Translations under genes and position numbers: made by a program
From: Triatoma infestans
Taxonomy: Eukaryota; Arthropoda; Insecta; Hemiptera; Reduviidae
Reading direction: 5' to 3'
NCBI GenBank assembly: GCA_011037195.1
Contig: JAAEAF010002721.1
Coordinates: 84,334-148,333, forward strand
Length of the DNA stretch: 64,000 nucleotides
The notes under the pieces: model-generated
What the model saw: the letters and a program-made list of their open reading frames with translations, nothing else
Database searches by the model: none
What the model was told of the DNA's origin: nothing
Part shown: positions 33,300 to 44,619 of the stretch, in pieces
How the letters are laid out: every line of letters starts with the position of its first letter
Numbering within the stretch: the first letter of the stretch is position 1

Positions 33300-34238
33300 A
33301 GCCTTGGTAATGTTTATTTAAAAACTGCTCGAGCATATATAGAATCTACTAATAATTTTATAAAAGGTGACTTAATTATTAGATTAATTATTGATGGAGG
33401 AAGTCAATTGACGTTCATTAAGGAGAGCTTATCGCGACAATTAATTTGCCAGTTGTGGGATGCCATCGAATTTCTATATTCCTTTTGGTAGTTCACACCG
33501 GGACCAGCTAAATTGTGTAATCGGGTACTAGTAAATTTGAGGAGTCAATTTGCGGATAGTGTTCTTAAAATTAATGCAATTGAAGTGCCCGAAATTTGTT
33601 TCGAATCTCTAGAGCCACCTGCATTACAAGATCCTGTTATACGAAACTTTGCGCTAGATCACAATTTGTCTGATAATTGTGCTCTTAATAGTGATACAAA
33701 GAACGGAATTGCACTCTTAATCGGAGCCGATAATTACTGGAAATTGATAACCGGTAAGAATAAAAACCTTTCTGATGGTTTAACTGCTGTCAATTCTCTA
33801 TCAGGATGGATTTTGCATGGATCCAATAACTATGACCACGCTTGTAATGACTTTCATGTAAATTTTAACATAACGACCGTGTTATCAGCTCAAGTTATTC
33901 CAGAAGAAATTGATGTTAAATCCGTTTGGGGTTTAGGAACGATTGGGATTAGTGCAATTGAGGATAGGAAGGACAATTTTACTGAGAACTTTATTAGAGA
34001 CAATATCAAATTTAAAGAAGGTCGATATGAGGTTTCATTACCGTGGAATGGTAATCCAAATTTGGATTCTAATTTTAAAATTGCCAAAATAAGGCTAAAA
34101 AATTTAGTGTCAAAATTAGTTAAAATCGGAAAATTAAGAGAATATGATCATGTGATGCGAGGATTTATATTAAATGATTTTGCGGAGCTGGTTCTCAGAA
34201 CAATCTTCCAGCGAACGTGTTTATTATTTACCCCATAG
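33300..34238 (+). pseudogene. BEL/Pao protease and RT N-terminus
   Basis: RLIIDGGSQLTFI (active-site codons at about 33393-33404) is the A17-type aspartic protease site of BEL/Pao, with D-G-G-S as is common there. The frame at 33513-34238 holds ALLIGADNYWKLITG and LTAVNSLSGWILHG, the peptidase A17/DUF1758 region, then FKEGRYEVSLPW and KLREYDHVMRG, the lead-in to the RT. After about 34200 a shifted frame gives NVYYLPHRPF, the last recognisable RT N-terminal motif. No YVDD box is present, so the catalytic RT and RNase H are deleted. Confidence 0.85.
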
Positions 34239-34339
34239 GCCATTTAATGAAAAGGATTTATTTTCGGAGAATCCGGAGATCAGTATTCTCTTCTAACCAT
34301 TCTCTTTGTCACTTCTAGCCAAAAACGAAAGAAGAACTT

Positions 34340-35039
34340 CCTCCCGACTTTTCCTCTCTCCAATTATAGCGATCTTAATAAAGCCCTTAGAACAACGGGC
34401 ATATATGAAAAGATGTTTATATAACTTGAGAATCCGACTAAGTTACATACGCCTTTAACAGCGAAAGAATTATATGGAACTGAAATATACTGGACGAATA
34501 TAACGCAAATAAATGAATATTTCAAAGAAATTACGGCGCTGACTAATAAAGGTAAAATTGATAGGCTATCTTCCATTCTATCCTTAAACCCATTTCTGGA
34601 TGAGTACCTAACTTTAAGATTGGGAGGAGACCTTGTTGCCTTACGAAGTGCGACACCCAGCAATTTTGCCGAAGTCAGATTTTACTGATAAAATTATTTG
34701 GCGCGCACATGAAGAAGTGGCTCATAGCGGAGTTAATGCTATTTTAGCATTAATAAGAAATAAATATTGGATTATACAAGGACGGCAAAGAGTTAAGTCT
34801 TTAATTGCAAAGTGTTTCAAATGCATCCGATTAAAGGCCAAACCTGGTACTGAAGTGTATGCTCCGTTACCAAGAGTAAGGGTGACAGAATCAAGACCCT
34901 TTAAGGTGACCAGAATTGACTTTGCAGGGCCGCTATTTATAAAATCCGACGATAATTCTAAAAGGAAGATGTATATCATGCTGCTCACGTGTGCAGTTGT
35001 TTGTGCGATACATTTAGAGTTAGCTTCAGACCTTACTAC
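34340..35039 (+). pseudogene. BEL/Pao integrase, zinc-binding and first catalytic part
   Basis: After the RT deletion, PLTAKELYGTEIYWTNITQ and LNPFLDEYLTLRLGG belong to the spacer before integrase. The frame at 34633-35079 carries the H2C2 zinc finger (HEEVAHSG and CFKC about 40 residues later) and the first core motif RIDFAGPLF with the catalytic Asp. It reaches ELASDLTT at about 35034, where the 334-bp insertion starts. An N-terminal frameshift is present near 34630. Integrase would join element DNA to the host genome. Confidence 0.85.
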
Positions 35040-35373
35040 TATAATGGGGTTGTTGAGGAGGGAAATTAGGTTTGATTAAATGACGAGATGTGCTGACACT
35101 AATATAATGTAGCTAAGTTTACACTAACTGCACTGGTCTTTATAATGAAAATGATAGAATGAATGGCAAGAGTAGAGATATGACACGATGCGATGTATGG
35201 TTGTATCTGATAGATATCCTCTAGATAGATTCCCACTGGCTTATATACACAGCCTTCCCCACTCTAGCCTGCTAAGTTCTCCCAATCTAGCCTGCTAAGT
35301 CAGAGAGCAGTCTCCGTTAACCAGGGTCTCTCTTCTCTCTGCTGTGGTTGCACTATCTTTGCGGTACCATTAC
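35040..35373. mobile_element. 334-bp nested insertion, solo LTR or MITE
   Basis: Interrupts the integrase coding sequence. ACTAC stands at both sides (35035-35039 and 35374-35378). The ends read TATAATGG and, inverted, GTAATGG or TGTAATGG if the target duplication is taken as CTAC. Removing it and one ACTAC restores the frame DLTTES-to-LRRFIARRG. TG...CA-like ends suggest a solo LTR, the size suits either LTR or MITE, and there is a 'cttatatacacag' TATA-like box near 35239. Confidence 0.75.
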
Positions 35374-35378
35374 ACTAC

Positions 35379-36162
35379 GGAGAGCTGCATCCGCTGATTG
35401 AGAAGATTTATTGCTAGAAGAGGTGTGCCTAATATTATCTATTCTGACAACGCAAAGACCTTTAAACGCACTGCATTGGAACTAAACGTACTTTTCGAAC
35501 GTTTACATAGCGAAGAGGTACAAAACTTGGCTCGTCATCATCAAATAGAATGGCGAGTATTTATAATTGAAAGAGCGTCATGACGGTGGGGCGGATTTTG
35601 GGAACGCCTGGTACGAACGGTGAAATATTCTCTAAAAGTAACGTTAGGGAAAGCTTACGTTAATTATGAGGAATTGCAAACAATTTTAGCAGAAATTGAA
35701 GCAACTGTTAATTCCAGACCCCTGACCTATATTGACGATGATCCAACAAATCTGTTTATACTATCTCCTTCAAATTTTTTAATTGGCAAGGGCGATATAG
35801 GGTTTAGTAAGGATGCTGAATTGCCTCACGTCAAGCGCGATTCAATCTTAAACTTATGGAAAGAACGAGAACGGCTGGCGAACGGGTTTTGGAGAAGGTG
35901 GAGATCGGATTATTTACAGCAACTACGGTCCGCCCGTCGTAACAACAAGGTAAAAATCTGCTAGTATTAAAGTTGGTGACTTGGTATTGCTCCATGACCA
36001 AAATTTGCCTCGACTTTCTTGGAAAATGGTAGTCAATTTACTTCAAGGAAGAGACGGCCGAGTGAGTGCATGTGAGGTTGAGACAGCGAATAAGGCCAAA
36101 CTGAGGAGGCCGATTCAACTTCTCTTCCCTTTAGAAGTTGGGGATTCTTCGTTGGGGGAGGA
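35379..36162 (+). pseudogene. BEL/Pao integrase core C-half and C-terminal domain
   Basis: Continues LRRFIARRGVPNIIYSDN (second catalytic Asp at about 35440) and, after a stop at 35581-35583, GFWERLVRTVK (catalytic Glu), EELQTILAEIEATVNSRPLT and LFILSPSNFLIG. The frames at 35620-35964 and 35981-36175 complete the C-terminal chain (LVLLHDQNLPRLSWKM). A TGA at 35395-35397 also breaks the core. All three acidic catalytic residues are recognisable, which is remarkable given the decay. The frame runs on into the 3' LTR. Confidence 0.85.
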
Positions 36163-36382
36163 TGTAGAAAATTGAAGTAGGAACACTTGGCATTGTTATT
36201 TATCTATTATTAGTCATATGATTAGCTTGATCGTTTTATAATTAAAATCAATGACGTGTATAATTTCTTAAGAACGAAAAAGACAAATGAATTAATGTTA
36301 TGTTTAAAACAAATTGGTAAATAAATTACTAGTTGTTTTGATGAACCTGGTTTTTTATTAACGAATGCTAGTATATTTAATA
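36163..36382 (+). repeat. BEL/Pao 3' LTR
   Basis: Starts TGTAGAAAATTG and ends TTTAATA. It is 220 bases, preceded by GGGGGAGGA, a polypurine tract. It retains about 35 bases, 'acttggcattg' to 'catatgatt', that the 5' LTR lacks. Confidence 0.9.
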
Positions 36383-36720
36383 CCTATTATTTTTATGAGA
36401 GACATTCTCCCCAGAAAACTAATTTTTTGATGGTTCTGAGGGTCAGTAGTGATAAGGTTTCCCCTAAAGTAACACTTCACTACAATATGTTGGTTCTGCC
36501 ACCTATATAATATAAATGGGTATTAGAAGCATTGCTAGAATTCCAAATTTGAATGCAGACCGGTTAACAGAAAGTGCGACTTTACAGAATAGGTTTTGAG
36601 TTTTTTGGAATTTTCTCGAATATGAATATGACGGTATCCGTTAAACTGGAATAGTAGCTACATAGATATAAACCTATCACTTTTGTATTAATATTTTTGT
36701 AAAAAAATTGTTTTTAGGTG
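36383..36720 (+). repeat. D-repeat copy, right half
   Basis: Resumes at CCTATTATTTTTATGAGAG, directly continuing the copy broken at 31631, then 'taacagaaagtgcgacttta' and 'ttggaattttctcgaat'. Confidence 0.65.
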
Positions 36721-38447
36721 GTTCTGAGGAATATGAGACTTAAAATTGAAATGTGTTTGTTCAATATTATCGGCGATCTCTACAACATAATCATTCTCTA
36801 CCTGCATTGGTTGGTAGATTGTTGGTGGTTGTCATTGGTTGGTTGGCCCCCACCGCCCGTATAGTTATGTTAGGACAAATCAGTAAGATTTGAAATTTAA
36901 AGAAAAGGTGATTTATATATCATTATAATAAGGAGAGTACGAGAAAGTCGTGCTCATCAGATTTTTTCGTACTCTAGGGCACCGGTCGGCAACCGGTGGC
37001 CCGTGACGTAATTTTAATGATCCACAAAAAAATTCAGATATTATTTAAATTCGCTGAACTCATTTAATAAAATTTTTAAATAAAAATTAATTTTGTTTAA
37101 GCTGTATTATTATATGTAAAATAGAACAAGAACATTATACTGCTAATTGATTTGTTACAAAATACTACTGTGACTTGAAAACATCTAATTCAAGGGTGCT
37201 TAATTAACTCCTACTCGTCGGCGGCATAGAAGTAAACAAAATAAGAATACCGAATTCTGTACAAGTGACTGGGCACAATATTTGATTACGATGCACCTTG
37301 TTAATTGAGTGAATTAAAACAAATATTTTAGTAAGAATTTTGAAGGAAAATACACCTATTAAAATTATTAGAAAATAGAATACTAGTTGTTATTGATGTT
37401 ACAATAATTTTTGTGGATACGAATTAGAAAATTACACATATCAATTGTAACTAATATCTCTGATGCTTTCCAGCTCTGTAGAACCAACCACAACAACTAT
37501 AAATAAATAAATATATATGTATATCTACTCAATGCTCGTATTTATTGTACCTTTAAAAATTATGTTACTGTTCCTTGAAATTTTAAATTGAGAATTTAGT
37601 GGTCCGCAGTATCTAAAAGGTTGCTCCTCTTGGGGACCTAAAAACCTGAATTTCCTGTAAAAACTCAATTTCAAAAATTTGGCATGTTCGCAAGACTTCC
37701 TCTTACCAAGAATAAGAGAAAGTAAAGATGTGGTCTTGTAAAAAATCTCATTCATTAATATCGAATCAAGTATTTTAGAAAATGCCATTTTTATTAACCT
37801 TGAAGGCTTTTTATACGATTTACCTACTGTTTTCAATATTTTGTTCGAAGATACAGTTCTTTTATATTTTTTTATATTAAATTTTAGGATTTATGCACTA
37901 TACGTGGAGTCATGCCAGAAATTGAAGTGAATCTTATTAAGTGTTAACATCGAAATCTATAAACATATTCTTTGATGATTTATGTCACACTATACGCTTA
38001 GCTAATTCCAACCTTCTATTTGCTCTAACTAAAATAAGTACCTTTTAATTTTTTTATTGTTTAACATTATTATCAGAGTGTGTATTATTTATATTAGCAT
38101 TTTAGAGCATTTAATGATTAATGCCGTCAACAGTTGCGAAAGCATAGGGACTATTTTTCATATTTTTTCAAGATTAAATAAATGTTTTTTATGAGAAGTG
38201 CCAACTTCTTAAAACATTCGTTTTTATTATGATAATTTTTTTTTTTGGAACGGTTACCATTTTATGTAAGCAATAATTATCTTGCTGACTTCATCTTTAT
38301 TTAAATATCAAGTGTTTCTAGGATAGGCAAGTAGAAAAAAAATCCAAAAATTTTATTGGCATTGTGCATCATTTTTCTATGAAGGTTGTTTCAGTATTTA
38401 GGGAGTATTTCACAATAGCTAGCTCATTTCTTTCTCTAAATGTCTCC
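36721..38447. other. no gene seen; HH module scrap
   Basis: A D-repeat terminal block ('gagagtacgagaaagtcgtg') occurs near 36930. At about 37453-37500 an HH module 3' scrap is visible ('atctctgatgctttccagct', 'gaaccaaccacaacaac'). The rest is AT-rich and unrecognised. Confidence 0.45.
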
Positions 38448-39356
38448 TCTAATTCTAAAGAGCTTTGGTTTTACCGATACTTGAAGAATATACAATTTAT
38501 AGATTACAAAATTGGTGGTCACTGTCACTGAGTTGTTTTTTTTATTAAACATTTTTATGCTTTTCATTTTTGCGCTTGTTCTTACAGAATTGTCCTAAGT
38601 AACTGATTCTTTAAGTTCACAACGTCAGTTTCATGTTGGTTGTAATATAAATTTTTAGAGAAATTTGAAGTTGTAGATTTAATCGAATATTATCGTCTAT
38701 GTAGAGGGCACTTATAACGAGATAACGTTGTAATTTAAACTTGTGATGTAATAGAGTTATTGTTAAATTTCGAAATGATAGTGTAATATCAAATTATAAT
38801 TAGTGACATAAGAATTTATTGGAAAAACTTTCTTTTATAAAAATAGCATTTGAGCTGGTTCTATCGGCTCCTCTCTTAATACTCCCTCCCACTGTTTAGC
38901 TTATAACAGAATAGGACGATTAACAGAGGTGTAGGATTACTTATTGTTTATAATACCATTACACCTATATCATGTTCATTTTTCGTGCGAATCTCAAACG
39001 GTGCTAACAATGCATCGTGCGTAGAGAACCCTTGTGGCGGATACGAGAAATTCGGCAATGGAAGCTATGAATCCTTGATTACACACCCTCTAACATCAGC
39101 CTCTGCCAGGATTACTTTGAATTGGATTGTACTTATGCTGCACAAGCGATGAAAATTGAATATAATTTATATTAATATGATTTTTGTATTTAATTTTTAA
39201 ATTCAGAAAACCTTGTAGATGAATGACCATTCTAAATACACGAATGCAGTCCAATGATTTGATTTTAAAAAGGGAGCCAGATAAATTTTGCAATTTAATG
39301 AGTAAGTTACATCCCAGTTAAAGTTCGGTGTGTCAACTTTGGATAAGAAAAATCTC
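38448..39356 (+). repeat. inverted duplication, left arm (909 bp)
   Basis: Reverse complement of 39842-40750, with no mismatch or length change found where I compared it. It encodes the same 65-residue open frame as the right arm, on the opposite strand. Confidence 0.9.
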
Positions 39357-39821
39357 AATAAACTATGAAAAGTTTAGCATTATTAGGGGGGGGGGGGTAG
39401 ACAGCTTTGGTCATTAGCGCCCCATATTCATTATACATCTTTCCAATATGTGGCCAGTCGATTGGGATCATACCAGTACCTTATTTGGTAGCCACACACA
39501 AAATTTTGCTCAGCAAAGTAGGGTGGAACCATTGGTTGTTAATTTTCTTCCAACAATTCCCCAATTATGTCATCGATCGGTCGACGAGGGGGAGTGTGGA
39601 ATATTATTGTGTCACCCCTTAGCTTCTAGAACTTGTGTTTGGAGGGGGGATTCGGACAAAAACCAAAGCATCATTATTTTCCATTTGATATTGTCATTTT
39701 CATAGATATTTAGTCATATGACTTTGTTAAAGGAGGCTACTGAAGAAACTAACTGAAGGATGCAGAACTTTGAACATATGTTTCTGCAGCTTCTATAATA
39801 GGCTAATTCTAATTAAACTAA
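39357..39821 (+). other. unique spacer beside the gap
   Basis: 465 bases, including a run of ten G (39386-39395). The frames at 39407-39705 are not recognised. Confidence 0.6.
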
Positions 39822-39841
39822 NNNNNNNNNNNNNNNNNNNN
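39822..39841. other. assembly gap, 20 N
   Basis: Twenty N bases between the spacer and the right arm of the inverted duplication. A short fixed-length gap suggests a scaffold join of unknown size. Confidence 1.
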
Positions 39842-40750
39842 GAGATTTTTCTTATCCAAAGTTGACACACCGAACTTTAACTGGGATGTAACTTACTCAT
39901 TAAATTGCAAAATTTATCTGGCTCCCTTTTTAAAATCAAATCATTGGACTGCATTCGTGTATTTAGAATGGTCATTCATCTACAAGGTTTTCTGAATTTA
40001 AAAATTAAATACAAAAATCATATTAATATAAATTATATTCAATTTTCATCGCTTGTGCAGCATAAGTACAATCCAATTCAAAGTAATCCTGGCAGAGGCT
40101 GATGTTAGAGGGTGTGTAATCAAGGATTCATAGCTTCCATTGCCGAATTTCTCGTATCCGCCACAAGGGTTCTCTACGCACGATGCATTGTTAGCACCGT
40201 TTGAGATTCGCACGAAAAATGAACATGATATAGGTGTAATGGTATTATAAACAATAAGTAATCCTACACCTCTGTTAATCGTCCTATTCTGTTATAAGCT
40301 AAACAGTGGGAGGGAGTATTAAGAGAGGAGCCGATAGAACCAGCTCAAATGCTATTTTTATAAAAGAAAGTTTTTCCAATAAATTCTTATGTCACTAATT
40401 ATAATTTGATATTACACTATCATTTCGAAATTTAACAATAACTCTATTACATCACAAGTTTAAATTACAACGTTATCTCGTTATAAGTGCCCTCTACATA
40501 GACGATAATATTCGATTAAATCTACAACTTCAAATTTCTCTAAAAATTTATATTACAACCAACATGAAACTGACGTTGTGAACTTAAAGAATCAGTTACT
40601 TAGGACAATTCTGTAAGAACAAGCGCAAAAATGAAAAGCATAAAAATGTTTAATAAAAAAAACAACTCAGTGACAGTGACCACCAATTTTGTAATCTATA
40701 AATTGTATATTCTTCAAGTATCGGTAAAACCAAAGCTCTTTAGAATTAGA
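39842..40750 (-). repeat. inverted duplication, right arm (909 bp)
   Basis: Reverse complement of the left arm. Starts GAGATTTTTCTTATCC right after the gap. Homology ends at 'ctctttagaattaga'. Confidence 0.9.
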
Positions 40751-40880
40751 CATCTATAAAGGATATAAACATAATATATAAATGTACTGAGGAATTTTTG
40801 TTTGACCATTCCATTTGTATAATTTTCAAAAATTGTTGGGGTCAGGAAGTAATAAAAAACAATCTTAATTATCCCTCAAC

Positions 40881-40906
40881 GTTTCAGGAAAGCTTCCTAT
40901 CTTCAG
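40881..40906 (-). ncRNA. hammerhead-like core, Penelope type
   Basis: On the minus strand CTGAAGA (40900-40906), then T and a stem AGGAA..TTCCT, then GAAAC (40881-40885) followed by GTTGAGGG. The C-G-T-T-G after GAAA is the phrase I recall from Penelope-like element hammerheads. No complete stem I, stem III or UH cleavage site was worked out. Confidence 0.45.
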
Positions 40907-41604
40907 TAGGGCACATTTGCAATATGTATAGAGTTTTACTAATACCTAACTTATTAACATTAACTCATTAACTTATTAACATGATTCCTTAACGTGCGCT
41001 AATAATACTTCCTATGATTTGGAAGAGTAAGGAGAATAAGCAGAGTAGCTTAACCCCTTCTTTATGTTGGGGTTACAAACAACTATATGCAAAGCGAAAT
41101 GAAGAATGTAGTGAATTCCATTTCAGAAGAGGAAGAAATATAATTGCAGCGCTCGCTGACGACTTGGGAATTGTCATAACTGTTCTGGCAAACACTGACA
41201 AAATCTTCAGTAACAGCGGCAAAGTTTTAAATGGTCTGCCGCATATACAAAAAAGAAATGTAACTAATTTTTTTTTCCCCTAAACAGTAAAAGATTTATT
41301 AGGAAGCAAATTTACATATATTAAATAAAATCTATTTTATTAGAAATATCATTCGGAAATAAAATCAATTTTTCAATTTTTGCATTGACTAAATTCTTTT
41401 ACTGTATTTGTTGAATTTTGTGGGTTCATTAATTTCTAGCAGTGACAAATCCAAATGAATTATCAGTGAGTGTAGCCTAACTTAATATGTATAGTCGAAG
41501 GTGATAATTCAAGTGTAAATCGAGTAATTCTGCTCATAAACACTTTAGAACTGTGCAATCAATTTCGAAAAATCAGCTCAAATTTAACAATTTTATTACA
41601 TATA
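40907..41604. other. no gene recognised
   Basis: The 89-codon frame at 41014-41283 is not recognised. It includes RGRNIIAALADDLGIVITVL, which by eye fits no family. Confidence 0.3.
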
Positions 41605-41745
41605 TATAATCAGAGACATTTTCCGTGGTAGCCTGCTTCATTTTGTGGTCATCGACCGGTTTCGGGCGTTCGCCCATCTTCAGGATGCGTTTTTCAGACA
41701 GTGTGACAACACAGACTTGCACAGAGCAAACTTAGTTTACACACT
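41605..41745 (-). repeat. HH module with intact core
   Basis: On the minus strand: CTGAAGA (41677-41683), GGGC..GCCC stem, GAAAC (41659-41663), then 'cggtcgatgaccacaaaatg' and 'aagcaggctaccacggaaaa'. Nearly identical to 59580-59650. Confidence 0.7.
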
Positions 41746-42939
41746 CACACATGTTATATAAATTTTATCATTTAGAAATATATATATATATATATATATA
41801 TTTCTTGGTGAATACTCAATTTCGAAAATTTGACAGATCGCAATACTTCCTTGATTTAGAATTAAGAGAAAATAAAATGTATCCTACCTGCCATTTTCAA
41901 CGCGTTCATAATGCACAGGCACTAGCACTAGCACTAGAAATTTATGTGGGGAACATCGCACACTACATGAACTGTACAGAGGTTTCTGCTTGGAACTATA
42001 TTTGATCCTTCTCTAATCTCTTAGTTCTTTCCTAAAAGAACACTGAACTTGTGAATCTGCTTAATGAACATCCAAAAACGTTTTTAATTCAAAAAATAAT
42101 AATAATATTGTGGCTATACTTTTAAATTTTAGGTTCAGCAAGTACTTATTTCAAGGTCAAGCAATTTCCCTATTAACTGAAAGGGTTTCCATTCATTTTA
42201 TTAAAAATTTATTCATTTCTTTCAACTAAATAAAAACTAACGTACTTTTTTTAAAAAGAAATAAAGTTGGCAATATGTTGGCAATATAAATGTGTTTAAA
42301 TATACACACTGTCATTGGCGTTCTAATGAGTAAACTTTTTAATTTTAGAAAGGGATCTCAAACAGAAAATTCTTTATAGCTTCTTCAAATGAGAATTTGA
42401 TTAAATTGGAACTTCCACATTAATTTCAAATGATTTTAATATTAATTCTATCTTAATTGATCTAAATTATCGAAATTAATTAAACTGTTATCTAAATTGA
42501 TTAATCTAAATTAAATGAAAATCATCTGAATTAATTCGCATATATTAACTAGCTTTATGTGCGAGCAATTTAATTCATAATTATTGAATTTTAATATAAA
42601 TGATTTTATATTTTTTCATGATTTTGCAATATTTTTCATTTGTAAATTTTTTTCAATAAAATGATTTTCCTAAAAAAAAAGAAAAAAGAAAAGAAAATGA
42701 TGGAGATTAATAATGTTGCAGGGGTAAATTTCGGTGTATTGTTTCTGGAGGGAAAATTAAATTTTTGCCTAGCAAGGTTGTCATGTCATATTGGCAAAGA
42801 AACTGTAGGTGCCGATTGCCAGTCACAACCAGAATCATAACACTGTATAAGAAAAAGCTAATTATTTTAGGTACAGTATACAATCATATTCTTAGATTCA
42901 ACCAATAGTTATTCATTGGAGTAATTCATTGCCAAAACA
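41746..42939. other. no gene seen; (AT)n microsatellite and D-repeat scrap
   Basis: An AT run occupies about 41778-41802. A 'gatcgcaatacttcc' D-repeat terminal block lies at about 41845. The frame at 41751-42005 spans these repeats and is not called. Confidence 0.45.
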
Positions 42940-43023
42940 TGTGACATTATTGCACGTGAAATATGGCGGAAGATTGATTGATGGCGCTGTGGTAAAAAGA
43001 AGAATTAGGAATCCATTGAGTAG
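42940..43023 (+). repeat. gypsy-like 5' LTR, first part
   Basis: Begins TGTGACATTATTGCACGTG, matching the 3' LTR start at 49361, and ends at TTGAGTAG (43016-43023), the hAT target duplication. Confidence 0.9.
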
Positions 43024-44611
43024 TAGTGATGGGCAAAACGACTCCGCCATCGGATTCGTTGGATTTGAATCGGTTCCAGGATCGGAACCGACTCCATAAA
43101 CTCGTTCCACGGTTCCTTTTCCTTCAGGGTTTTTATTAAATTTTTTATATGTAATTAACTTCATCAGTTAGTGAAAAATTGCATTTTTTGCTAATAAACA
43201 CACAGTACACCAATAATTAGCAATTATATATATGTAATTCTGAAAGTTTATACTCCAGTTTTATGAATAATTTAATATTAGGCTGCACAACAAACGGGCA
43301 AATTAATTTACAGCAATGCAATTTTATTACTATCCAGCAGCCCACGAGGAGGTTGAAGTTAATCATTTATTGATTGAATTAATTTTTTAATCTAATTTAA
43401 TCAATTCAATTTTGAATTGTTTAATTTTTAGTTGAGGAAAACTGATCTGTTGATTAAAAATTTAATTTTTAGTTACAACTAAACCAAATTTTACTATTGA
43501 ATTAATAAGTAAAGTTTGGGCGATTAAATTTTTAATTTTAGTTATGACCAATGATAGTTTTTTAAATTTGATTTCTTATTTGATCGTTTGTAACTTAACA
43601 CTGGCTCCATCTCGGACTCTGACCATTAACTGAAATCTGAAAACTGATTAATATTTTTAGTCTCCTCCACCTTCCATACCCACTTTTCATGCCCTTTAGA
43701 AATATTTTTTCATGAAATGAAACTTCATGTATCTCATTCATTTGTTATATATTTTTTTAGAGTGATTGTAACTTTTTTTTATTATTTTTCTGATTAACAT
43801 TTTCGATTCTTTCAAATAAACCTTGTAGAATATTTAAAAAATATAATATATAAACGTAGAGAGCGATCTGGTGTTAGTAAAGTGAAGATGGATTCAGTTA
43901 CAGGCACCATTGTCTTTGGAACGAGTTCGTGGAGTCGGTTCCATTTCAAGCGTTTCTATTGGCTAGATTCAGTGATTTGATTTATTCGTTCACTCCGGAA
44001 CCAAATAATCTGAATCAACTCCGGTTTCGGGTCCAGACGGTTCCAGGGATTCAACCAATGAGAGTGCCCAGACTGGAGTCAGATTCAGAAAGTCGTTCCA
44101 AGTTCACTGCTGCCTGTAACTGAATCCATCTTCCCTTTTCTAACACCAGATAGCTCTCTATATGTATATATTTAGAAAACATATTATTAAGTTGAATATA
44201 ATTTTTTGTCGAAATATAATTTATGCTTCTATGCAATGGAAATAATTCAGTATTAGTGTATACTGGTTATTCAATCTATGAAATATTGACCGTAAAAAAT
44301 TATACTAGGAATTCACTCCCACCGCCCAACCATCTGTATTTTAAGCTCACCAGGATTGTTAGTATGGTTTAGTATGGTTTGAGGTTACAAAATATTAAGT
44401 TAGAATCCTGTCACTGGTTCTTTCAACATGGCCACAACTCAGTTTAATACTTAATTTTCGTGCTATACCTGCCTTAATTTAATTTTAAATAATAAAAATT
44501 TCATTTAATTTTGCTGGAATCAGTTTATTTAAAAATAGGGATTTGAATCAACTCGTTCCGCTACTGGATTCGTTCCAGTGAACCGACTCCGCTCGAACTG
44601 TCCCATCACTA
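43024..44611. mobile_element. hAT-like element, tandem copy 1 (1588 bp)
   Basis: Ends are TAGTGATGGGCAAAACGACT and, inverted, TAGTGATGGGACAGTTCGAG, 10 perfect bases and then imperfect. This end and the flanking 8-bp TTGAGTAG duplications (43016-43023 and 44612-44619) fit the hAT superfamily. No transposase is recognisable. Short subterminal motifs such as 'cgactcc' and 'ctcgttcc' recur in both orientations (near 43050-43110, 43915-43945 and 44550-44600). The 64-residue frame at 43929-44123 is also present in copy 2 and is not considered coding. Confidence 0.85.
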
Positions 44612-44619
44612 TTGAGTAG
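44612..44619 (+). repeat. shared 8-bp target duplication between the hAT copies
   Basis: TTGAGTAG between the two elements, identical to 43016-43023 and 46265-46272. Confidence 0.9.

Larger units (their letters stand above)
31632..36382 (+). mobile_element. BEL/Pao LTR retrotransposon, defective
   Basis: LTRs at 31632-31818 and 36163-36382 flank gag, protease and integrase remnants in BEL/Pao order. CCTAT is duplicated on both sides (31627-31631 and 36383-36387), the 5-bp target duplication expected for this superfamily. Total length is 4751 bases, below the usual 6-7 kb because the RT core is deleted, and it includes a later 334-bp insertion. Many stops and frameshifts show it is dead. The element sits inside a D-repeat copy, so it is younger than that copy. 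Confidence 0.9.

Noticed and set aside
39096..39293. 65-residue frame identical to 39905-40102
   Set aside because: It is a consequence of the 909-bp inverted duplication, not selection on a protein.
43929..44123. 64-residue frame conserved at 45598-45792
   Set aside because: Conservation is explained by the two tandem hAT-like copies being nearly identical DNA. It contains no transposase motif.
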